DNA of 5,649 nt from Acidiferrobacter sp. (GTDB lineage: Bacteria > Pseudomonadota > Gammaproteobacteria > Acidiferrobacterales > Acidiferrobacteraceae): contig DAHWGZ010000114.1 of assembly GCA_027335965.1 (NCBI GenBank), positions 1 to 5,649 on the forward strand. The letters run 5' to 3'. Positions 1-5,649 of the stretch are shown here, piece by piece. The position numbers and the translations under genes are program-made. How positions within the stretch are numbered: the first letter of the stretch is position 1; every line of letters begins with the position of its first letter. Under the pieces are notes generated by a model. That model saw only the letters and a list, made by a program, of their open reading frames with translations, ran no database searches and was not told the DNA's origin.

Positions 1-44
1 CGCGTGATGGCGATCGTCGGGCGGACGTCGAGACCTTCCGTGAT

Positions 45-467
45 TTGACGGGCAAAGACCTCGGCGACCAGGTGACCGTGAAGCCCGGCTTCGGGCGCAA
101 CTTCCTGATCCCGAAGGGCAAGGCCGTGCGCGCCACCCCCGAGAACAAGGCGCGCTTCGAGTCCGAGCGCGCCGAACGCGAGCGGCGCCAGCAGGAACAT
201 TTGGCGAGCGCCCAGGCGCGCGCCGAACGGCTGAGCGGGATCACCATCCAGCTGGTCCGCAAGGCCGGCGACGAGGACCGCATCTTTGGATCGGTGGGGA
301 CGGCCGATATCGCCGAGGCCATAGTCGCCGCCGGTTTCGAGATCACCAAGGCCGAGATCGAGCTACCCGATGGACCATTGAAGACCGTCGGGGATCACGA
401 GCTGCAGGTGGGCCTGCATCCCGAGGTGACGGCCACCATCATCGTTTCGGTCGTCGCGGAATCCTAG
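45..467 (+). CDS. rplI: 50S ribosomal protein bL9, N-terminus unresolved
   Basis: bL9 is a large-subunit ribosomal protein that binds 23S rRNA through its N-terminal domain and extends from the ribosome on a long helix. Counting from the TTG at 45, residues 7-27 hold the family signature (GDQVTVKPG followed by RNFLIPKGKA). Residues about 33-68 are the charged, Arg/Glu/Ala-rich connecting helix. Residues about 69-138 are the C-terminal domain, with AGDEDRIFGSVGTADIAEAI. The 140 residues are nine short of the usual ~149, exactly the missing first strand. The frame stays open leftwards to the window edge, but those codons do not give the expected MxVILLxxVxNLG, there is no in-frame ATG or GTG, and no Shine-Dalgarno sequence precedes the TTG. 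The TTG is therefore a placeholder start; the true start is either altered by a sequence error at the edge or lies outside the window. The family assignment is certain; the 5' boundary is not. dnaB follows after 33 bases. Confidence 0.93.
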   Translation: MTGKDLGDQVTVKPGFGRNFLIPKGKAVRATPENKARFESERAERERRQQEHLASAQARAERLSGITIQLVRKAGDEDRIFGSVGTADIAEAIVAAGFEITKAEIELPDGPLKTVGDHELQVGLHPEVTATIIVSVVAES

Positions 468-487
468 GATCGGCGGCCACGGTCGCC

Positions 488-494
488 GGGGGAG
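488..494 (+). promoter_or_regulatory. Ribosome binding site of dnaB
   Basis: The purine run GGGGGAG lies six bases before the ATG at 501, inside the 33-base rplI-dnaB gap. It supports 501 as the dnaB start. I see no recognisable promoter or terminator in this gap, so dnaB is probably read through from rplI. Confidence 0.7.
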
Positions 495-500
495 TAGACC

Positions 501-1895
501 ATGACCGATAAGTCCGCGGGCGCTCCGCGCATCCGCGGCGGCGTGGAACCGCGGGTGCGGGCCGCCCCGCAATCCCTGGAGGCCGAACAGGCGGTCTTGG
601 GCGGGCTTTTGCTCGATGCCGGGGCATGGGATCGCATCGCCGATCGCATTTCCGAGGTCGATTTCTACCGGCGCGAGCACCAGACCATCTTCGCGGCCGT
701 GGCCGGCCTTCACGAAGACGGGCGGCCGGTCGACATCGTGACCGTGAGCGAGCGCCTCGGGGCCGCCTCCCTGGAGGCGGTGGGCGGGCTTGGCTACCTG
801 GGGGCGCTGGCGGAAAACACCCCCAGCGCCAACAATATCCAGGCCTATGCCGACATCGTGCGCGAACGCGCCCTGGTGCGGCGCCTGATCGAGGTCGTCA
901 ACGATATCGGCGACAAGGCCTACCAGCCGGAGGGTCGCAGCGCCGTCGAATTGCTCGACTACGCCGAGCGCGGGGTCTTCGCGATCACCGAGAGCGGCAA
1001 TCGCCGCGGGGGCTTTCGGCCCCTCAAGACGCTTTTGACCGCCGCGGTCGACCGCATCGACACCCTGTTTCGCTCGAACTCCACGATCACCGGCGTGGCC
1101 ACCGGGTTTAGCGACCTCGACAACATGACCTCGGGCCTCCAGCCCGGCGATCTCGTGATCGTGGCCGGACGGCCATCGATGGGCAAGACCGCCTTCGCGC
1201 TCAATATCGCCGAGAATGCCGCCGTGGGCCTGAAGCTCCCGGTGGCGATCTTCAGCCTGGAAATGCCGGGCGAGCAACTGGCCATGCGTCTCATGTCGTC
1301 CCTGGGGCGCATCAACGCCCATAGACTGCGCACGGGCAAGCTCGAGGACGAGGACTGGCCACGACTGACATCGGCGGTGGGCATGCTGGCGGAGGCCTCG
1401 GTGTACATCGACGACACCCCGGCGCTCACCCCCATGGAATTGCGCGCGCGCTCCCGGCGGCTGATGCGGGAACACGGCCTGGGACTCATCGTGGTCGACT
1501 ACCTTCAGCTCATGCAGGCCTCCGAAAGCACCGAGAACCGGGCCACGGAAATATCGGGAATTACCAGATCTCTCAAGAGCTTGGCGAAGGAACTTAATGT
1601 CCCGCTCATCGCCCTGTCACAGCTCAATCGCTCCCTGGAACAGCGCCCCAACAAGCGCCCGGTGATGTCCGATCTGCGCGAATCCGGGGCCATCGAGCAG
1701 GATGCCGACGTCATCTTCTTCATTTATCGCGACGAGGTCTACAACGAGGAGAGCGAGGACAAGGGCACGGCCGAGATCATCATCGGCAAACAGCGTAACG
1801 GACCGATCGGAAAGGCCCGGCTCACCTATCTCGGCGAGTACACGCGTTTCGAAAACCACGCCGACGCCCATGCCTATGATGGATCCTATGCATGA
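501..1895 (+). CDS. dnaB: Replicative DNA helicase DnaB
   Basis: DnaB is the hexameric ATP-dependent 5'-3' helicase that unwinds the chromosome at the replication fork and works with primase DnaG and the loader. The 464-residue protein has the normal family length and carries no intein. A short basic, low-complexity leader (1-22) precedes the N-terminal domain, which opens with PQSLEAEQAVLGGLLLD (from residue 23). A linker around 165-190 leads to the RecA-like motor. The motor shows Walker A GRPSMGKT (223-230, Lys229), the catalytic glutamate in FSLEMP (Glu254), Walker B IVVDYLQLM (330-338, Asp333), SQLNR (373-377), IEQDAD (398-403) and the C-terminal QRNGP with the probable arginine finger Arg432. 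The start at 501 is backed by a good ribosome binding site. The stop TGA (1893-1895) overlaps the alr start, so the two genes are probably translationally coupled. All key residues are present. Confidence 0.98.
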   Translation: MTDKSAGAPRIRGGVEPRVRAAPQSLEAEQAVLGGLLLDAGAWDRIADRISEVDFYRREHQTIFAAVAGLHEDGRPVDIVTVSERLGAASLEAVGGLGYLGALAENTPSANNIQAYADIVRERALVRRLIEVVNDIGDKAYQPEGRSAVELLDYAERGVFAITESGNRRGGFRPLKTLLTAAVDRIDTLFRSNSTITGVATGFSDLDNMTSGLQPGDLVIVAGRPSMGKTAFALNIAENAAVGLKLPVAIFSLEMPGEQLAMRLMSSLGRINAHRLRTGKLEDEDWPRLTSAVGMLAEASVYIDDTPALTPMELRARSRRLMREHGLGLIVVDYLQLMQASESTENRATEISGITRSLKSLAKELNVPLIALSQLNRSLEQRPNKRPVMSDLRESGAIEQDADVIFFIYRDEVYNEESEDKGTAEIIIGKQRNGPIGKARLTYLGEYTRFENHADAHAYDGSYA

Positions 1896-2959
1896 GGCCG
1901 GCCTGCGCCTCGCTGGACGCCGCGGCCCTTCGCCATAATCTTGCCGAGGCACGGGCCCTGACCGGGGCGCGGGTCATGGCCATCGTCAAGGCCAATGGCT
2001 ATGGCCATGGGCTCACATGGGTGGCGAAGACCCTTGCCGAGGCCGACGCCTTCGGGGTGGCGAGCCTGGAGGAGGGGCTGGAACTGCGCGAGGCCGGCAT
2101 CCGTCAGGAGATCTGCCTGCTGGAGGGATTCTTCGATGCCAGCGAAATCCCCGTGATCCTGCGCGAACGGCTGACGCCGGTCATCCATGACCACTATCAG
2201 GTCGAGGCCTTGAAGGGCGTGCGCGGCGGGGACCGCTGCGATGTGTGGATCAAGATCGACACCGGCATGCACCGGCTTGGCTTCGAGCCCGCCGAGGTCC
2301 CCGCGGTGATGGCCGAGCTCGCGGCCCTGCCCTGTATCGCGCGCCAAGGCCTGCTGTCGCATCTGGCGTGCGCGGAGGATGCCGATTCGGCGGCCACGCG
2401 ACGCCAGATCGAGCGCTTCGAGGGGCTCGCGGTGCCGGGCCTTAGGCGCAGCCTTGCCAATTCCGCGGGGATCATGCAGTGGCCCGCGGCCCATGCCGAC
2501 TGGGTACGGCCGGGCCTCATGCTGTATGGGGCCTCGCCGCTTGCCATGAATGCGCAGGCGCCGGCCCGCTTGAAGCCGGTCATGACCCTGCGCAGCCGCC
2601 TGATCAGCGTCCGCAACCGCCGCGAGGGCGATGCGATCGGCTATGGCGGCGCGTACCGCTGCCCCCAGGATATGCCGGTGGGGGTCGTGGGCGTGGGCTA
2701 CGGCGATGGCTATCCCCGCGAATTCCAGACAGCCGTGTCGGTGCTCGTGCGCGGCCGGCGCGCGCCGGTCGTAGGACGGGTCTCCATGGACATGCTCACG
2801 GTCGACCTGCGCGCCGTGGCCGGGGCGCAGGTCGGCGACGAGGTGATCCTGTGGGGGCAGGGCTTGCCGGTCGAGGAGATCGCGCATGCCGCCGGGACCA
2901 TCCCCTACACGCTGCTCTGCGGCCTCACGCAGCGCCTCCCGCGGCGGGAATATCTATGA
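1892..2959 (+). CDS. alr: Alanine racemase, PLP-dependent
   Basis: This cytoplasmic enzyme interconverts L- and D-alanine, supplying D-alanine for the peptidoglycan stem peptide. The 355 residues match the usual ~360. The N-terminal TIM barrel carries the PLP-binding lysine in VKANGYGHG (Lys33). KIDTGMHRLG (121-130) follows, whose Lys121 and Arg128 correspond to the carbamylated lysine and substrate-carboxylate arginine of the Geobacillus enzyme. Next come NSAG (190-193) and RPGLMLYG, with Arg206 at the position that contacts the pyridine nitrogen. The C-terminal beta domain supplies the second catalytic base, Tyr251 in GYGGAY, plus GYGDGYPR (Tyr270) and SMDM (298-301). These correspondences are my motif alignment from memory. 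The ATG at 1892 overlaps the dnaB stop by four bases and has no strong Shine-Dalgarno of its own, which fits coupled translation. The C-terminus overlaps radA in the same way. No catalytic residue is missing. Whether the physiological role is strictly biosynthetic cannot be read from sequence. Confidence 0.97.
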   Translation: MRPACASLDAAALRHNLAEARALTGARVMAIVKANGYGHGLTWVAKTLAEADAFGVASLEEGLELREAGIRQEICLLEGFFDASEIPVILRERLTPVIHDHYQVEALKGVRGGDRCDVWIKIDTGMHRLGFEPAEVPAVMAELAALPCIARQGLLSHLACAEDADSAATRRQIERFEGLAVPGLRRSLANSAGIMQWPAAHADWVRPGLMLYGASPLAMNAQAPARLKPVMTLRSRLISVRNRREGDAIGYGGAYRCPQDMPVGVVGVGYGDGYPREFQTAVSVLVRGRRAPVVGRVSMDMLTVDLRAVAGAQVGDEVILWGQGLPVEEIAHAAGTIPYTLLCGLTQRLPRREYL

Positions 2960-4305
2960 AGGCGCGCGGCTACTACCAATGCCGCGAGTGCGGGGCGCGC
3001 TCGGTCCAATGGGCCGGACGATGCGATGCGTGCGCCGCCTGGAATACGATGGTGGCGATGGGCGCCGCCACCCCCGCCGCCGAGGCCCAAGCCGGCGTCA
3101 AGCGCGCGATATCGCTGTCGGAGGTGCGCTGCGAGGGTGTGACGCGCTGGCCGTCCGGCCTTCAAGAGCTCGACCGCGTGCTGGGAGGAGGGGTGGTGCC
3201 GGGCTCGGTGGTGCTGCTGGGCGGCGACCCCGGTATCGGCAAATCGACCATCCTGATCCAGACGCTGGCGGCCATGAGCGCGGATCTGAACGCCTTGTAT
3301 GTGACCGGCGAGGAATCGACGGCACAGGTGGCCCTGCGCGGCCGGCGGTTGGGGCTCGTGGCGCCCGGCATGAAGCTGCTGGCCGAGACCAATATCGAGG
3401 CGATCATCGCCCAGGCGCGCCTGGAGACCCCGCGGGTACTGGTGATCGACTCGATCCAGACCGTCTATCTGCCGCACCTCGCGCAGGCCCCCGGCAGTGT
3501 CGCGCAGGTGCGCGAGGCGGCCGCCGCGCTCGTGCGCTACGCCAAGGAGACCGACACGGCGCTCTTTTTGGTGGGACATGTGACCAAGGAAGGCCAGCTG
3601 GCCGGGCCGCGGGTGCTCGAGCACATGGTCGACGCGGTCTTGTACTTCGAGGGCGACAGCGGCAGCCGCTACCGCCTGATCCGCGCCATCAAGAACCGTT
3701 TCGGGGCGGTCAACGAGATCGGCGTGTTCGTGATGACCGAGGGCGGCCTGCGCGAGGTGAGCAATCCCTCGGCGCTGTTTCTCCGTCAGGACGCCCATAA
3801 TGCCCCGGGGAGCGTCACGCTGGTGACGCAGGAAGGCACCCGGCCGCTGCTCGTCGAGGTCCAGGCCCTGATCGACGAGAGTCCGGGCGGCAATCCGCGG
3901 CGGGTCGCGCTGGGGCTCGATGGCCAGCGCCTGGGCATGCTGCTGGCCCTGCTGCATCGCCATGGCGGCCATGCCACGGGGCGTCACGATGTGTACGTGA
4001 ATGTCGCGGGCGGCGTGCGGGTCACGGAAACCGCCTCCGATCTCGCGGTCCTGCTGGCCTGCGCCTCGAGCCTCACGGATCGCCCGGTGGCGCGTGATCT
4101 CGTGGTCTTCGGGGAGGTGGGGCTGGCCGGCGAGATGCGTCCGGTACCCCGCGGCCAGGAGCGACTGCGGGAGGCGGCGAAGCTCGGCTTCAAGCGCGCC
4201 ATCGTGCCGGCCGCGAATGTCGCCAAGCGCGCCGCCCACGGCGACATCACGGTATTCGGGGCCCGGCAACTGGGCGAGGCGCTGGCATGGTTCTTGAAGC
4301 AATAA
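2956..4305 (+). CDS. radA: DNA repair protein RadA (Sms)
   Basis: RadA is a RecA-like ATPase that helps process recombination intermediates by driving branch migration from D-loops. The 449-residue protein is close to the 460 of E. coli. Domains in order: a C4 zinc finger (Cys9, Cys12, Cys23, Cys26) with the typical WxGRCxxCxxWNT spacing; a RecA-fold ATPase with Walker A GGDPGIGKST (89-98, Lys96) and Walker B VLVIDSIQT (161-169, Asp165); the RadA-specific KNRFG motif (246-250); and a Lon-protease-like C-terminal domain from about residue 285, ending in the conserved FGEVGLAGEMRPV and GFKRAIVP stretches. The open frame extends upstream to 2479 inside alr, but the zinc finger sits at its standard distance only from the ATG at 2956, which overlaps the alr stop (ATGA) and has a weak GCGGGAA ribosome site just before it. 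Placement behind dnaB and alr suggests expression with the replication helicase. Nothing is degenerate. Confidence 0.97.
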   Translation: MKARGYYQCRECGARSVQWAGRCDACAAWNTMVAMGAATPAAEAQAGVKRAISLSEVRCEGVTRWPSGLQELDRVLGGGVVPGSVVLLGGDPGIGKSTILIQTLAAMSADLNALYVTGEESTAQVALRGRRLGLVAPGMKLLAETNIEAIIAQARLETPRVLVIDSIQTVYLPHLAQAPGSVAQVREAAAALVRYAKETDTALFLVGHVTKEGQLAGPRVLEHMVDAVLYFEGDSGSRYRLIRAIKNRFGAVNEIGVFVMTEGGLREVSNPSALFLRQDAHNAPGSVTLVTQEGTRPLLVEVQALIDESPGGNPRRVALGLDGQRLGMLLALLHRHGGHATGRHDVYVNVAGGVRVTETASDLAVLLACASSLTDRPVARDLVVFGEVGLAGEMRPVPRGQERLREAAKLGFKRAIVPAANVAKRAAHGDITVFGARQLGEALAWFLKQ

Positions 4306-4363
4306 TGGACGGTACCGATCGGCGCGCGCGGCGGGCCGCGGCGGGCGGGGGAGGGGTCGCGAG
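4306..4363 (+). other. radA-to-GGDEF-gene spacer, no visible terminator
   Basis: This 58-base spacer is extremely GC-rich (CGCG, GCGGG and GGGG runs). It contains the small palindrome CCGATCGG but no hairpin followed by a T-run and no credible -35/-10 pair. The simplest reading is that the downstream gene is co-transcribed with radA. A promoter inside radA cannot be excluded. Confidence 0.45.
4350..4356 (+). promoter_or_regulatory. Ribosome binding site of the GGDEF-EAL gene
   Basis: GGAGGGG within a longer G-rich run lies seven bases before the ATG at 4364. The alternative in-frame ATG at 4373 would be 16 bases away, so this site decides for 4364. Confidence 0.65.
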
Positions 4364-5649
4364 ATGGCATTCATGACCAATCACGACAGGCAACCGAAAC
4401 CACCAGGGGCGTGGGCGACGGACCCGCGCCACCGGTTCACCATCAAGGCCCCCCAGCCCCTGGCGCCGGCATTCGCCGGGGCGCTCGCAGGGCTCGGGTT
4501 CGCGCTGGCGGCGCACATCATGAGGCTGGGGACGGGCGGTCTGGGCGCGCGCGCACTCCTGGAGGCCCCATGGATCGGCCTGCTGGGGGCAAAAATCGCG
4601 TTTTGGTATGGACTGGCCATCCAGGGCGGCGTGGTCGCCATCGGGGGCTCGCTCGCGGTATGGCAGTGGCGCGCGCTGCGCCGCCGTGCCGCCGCGCCGG
4701 CCAACGCCCTGTCCGCGCCGCGCGCCACCTTCCTGCGCGCCCTGGAGCGCGTCATTGCCGGCACCGATGACAGGCCCTACGGCCTCGTTCTCTTCGATAT
4801 CGATGGCTTTCGCATATTGAACGACCGCCACGGGGCCGAAACCGCCGACGCGCTCTTGGCCGACGTCGGAAGACAGCTGGCGTCGGCGTTGCCGCGCGGC
4901 GCGCGCATGGCGCGGTTTGGCAGCGACGAATTCCTGGTGTTCGCGCCGGACATGGGCATTGGCGAGGCCTTGCAGCTCGCGCGCGTGGCGCTCGATCGCG
5001 TGGCCCGGGAGCCTTTCGGGGCGGGCGGCAGGCCGCTCGGCGTGACCTTGACCGCCGGCGCCGCCTCGTTTCCGGAGACCAGCCAAAGCCTGCGCGACGC
5101 CATCAGCCAGGCGACATCGGCCCTGCAGGAGGCCAAGGATCGGGGGCGCGACACGGTGATCGCGGCGCGTCCCAACAAGATCGGCTTGTGCCGGCTTGGG
5201 GCCGAGGTGGAATCGGCCCTGAGCGATCAGCGCGTGCATGCCGCCTATCAGCCCATCGTCAACTTGCAGACCGGCCAGCCGGTCGCGGAAGAGGGGCTCG
5301 CGCGCATCGTCCTGCCGCATGGGCAGGTCCTGGGCGCCGACCAATTCATGGGCGCCGCCACCGATCTGAGGCTGGTGAGCCGCATCGACCAGGCCCTCAT
5401 CGATCAGGCCCTCGAGCGCTGCCGCGTGCAGAGCCTGCAGGGTGACCGGCGCCTGCGGTTCATCAACGTATCGGCCGCGCTCCTGCAGGAACGCCAGCTG
5501 CTCGCGCGCGTGGCGTCGGCCTTTAGCGGATGCGATGTCCTGGGCGAGCTGACGGGCCCCCGCAACCCGCTCGTGGTCGAGATCACCGAGCGCGAGCTGT
5601 TGCGCGACCCGGCCGCGGCCTTGCAGGCCCTGCAGCCCTTGCTCGATAT
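4364..5649 (+). CDS. Membrane-anchored GGDEF-EAL cyclic-di-GMP protein, 3' partial
   Basis: This is a two-domain c-di-GMP signalling protein; GGDEF domains make c-di-GMP from two GTP and EAL domains hydrolyse it. The first 428 residues are visible and the frame is open to the right edge. A basic, proline-rich N-terminus (1-30) is followed by two likely membrane helices (about 33-53 and 78-100) joined by a short loop, then an Arg-rich stretch (103-108) that should face the cytoplasm. The GGDEF domain (about 120-270) keeps metal and substrate residues Asp145, Asn153, Asp162 and Asp188-Glu189, plus the AKxxGR motif (Lys258, Arg262). Its signature reads RFGSDEF (184-190), with Ser for the second Gly, and the RxxD product-inhibition site is absent (PRGA instead). 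The EAL domain starts near 282 with YQPIV (295-299), EGL in place of EAL (310-312), FINVS (366-370) and EITE (406-409). Its remaining catalytic motifs lie past the edge. Which activity survives cannot be decided here. No PAS, GAF, HAMP or CHASE domain is recognisable. Confidence 0.9.
   Translation, partial: MAFMTNHDRQPKPPGAWATDPRHRFTIKAPQPLAPAFAGALAGLGFALAAHIMRLGTGGLGARALLEAPWIGLLGAKIAFWYGLAIQGGVVAIGGSLAVWQWRALRRRAAAPANALSAPRATFLRALERVIAGTDDRPYGLVLFDIDGFRILNDRHGAETADALLADVGRQLASALPRGARMARFGSDEFLVFAPDMGIGEALQLARVALDRVAREPFGAGGRPLGVTLTAGAASFPETSQSLRDAISQATSALQEAKDRGRDTVIAARPNKIGLCRLGAEVESALSDQRVHAAYQPIVNLQTGQPVAEEGLARIVLPHGQVLGADQFMGAATDLRLVSRIDQALIDQALERCRVQSLQGDRRLRFINVSAALLQERQLLARVASAFSGCDVLGELTGPRNPLVVEITERELLRDPAAALQALQPLLD

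Noticed and set aside
471..488. Inverted repeat CGGCG...CGCCG between rplI and dnaB
   Set aside because: The stem is only five bases with an eight-base loop and no T-run. Such pairs arise by chance in GC-rich DNA, so it is not called as a terminator.
363..1475. 370-codon open frame on the - strand over the rplI end and dnaB
   Set aside because: It is antisense to two certain genes, with low-complexity composition and no recognisable domain.
1886..2887. 333-codon open frame on the - strand over alr
   Set aside because: It is an antisense shadow of alr, rich in His, Arg, Gly and Ala without motifs.
2479..2955. Upstream in-frame extension of radA into alr
   Set aside because: It overlaps certain alr coding sequence and has no RadA homology. 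The zinc finger sits at its standard distance from the ATG at 2956.
4293..4306. Promoter-like TTGAAG and AATAAT at the end of radA
   Set aside because: The two hexamer-like strings are only a few bases apart, far from the ~17-base spacing needed, and they are explained by the radA C-terminal codons and stop.
2905..4380. 491-codon open frame on the - strand covering radA
   Set aside because: It mirrors radA almost exactly, has a His/Arg/Gln/Pro-rich composition with no family motif, and is the usual antisense shadow of a GC-rich gene. RadA itself is unambiguous.
4247..5344. 365-codon open frame on the - strand over the GGDEF-EAL gene
   Set aside because: The + strand frame has clear GGDEF and EAL motifs throughout, while the - strand product has none.

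Overview
The window is a dense, high-GC (roughly two thirds G+C by eye) bacterial segment with every gene on the + strand. The order rplI - dnaB - alr - radA is a familiar housekeeping arrangement of Gammaproteobacteria, and the protein sequences fit a high-GC member of that class or a close relative. I cannot name the species from the sequence alone.

Layout: positions 1-467 carry ribosomal protein bL9, whose body and C-terminal domain are textbook but whose first strand (the usual MxVILLxxVxNLG segment) cannot be read at the left edge. After a 33-base gap, 501-1895 is the replicative helicase DnaB. Its stop codon overlaps the start of alanine racemase (1892-2959), and the stop of alr overlaps the start of RadA (2956-4305), both through ATGA junctions. 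This implies one translationally coupled transcript for helicase, cell-wall amino-acid racemase and recombination/branch-migration ATPase. A 58-base GC-rich spacer ending in a purine-rich ribosome binding site leads to a fifth gene (4364 to beyond the right edge). It encodes a membrane-anchored GGDEF-EAL protein of cyclic-di-GMP signalling with slightly off-consensus signatures (GSDEF and EGL).

The first four genes are conserved core functions: translation, replication, peptidoglycan precursor supply and DNA repair. The c-di-GMP gene is the accessory element, and the two ends of the window (the bL9 N-terminus and the signalling protein) hold the only unusual observations. I saw no mobile element, CRISPR array, tRNA/rRNA gene, intein or convincing terminator, and nothing that amounts to a new biological system.
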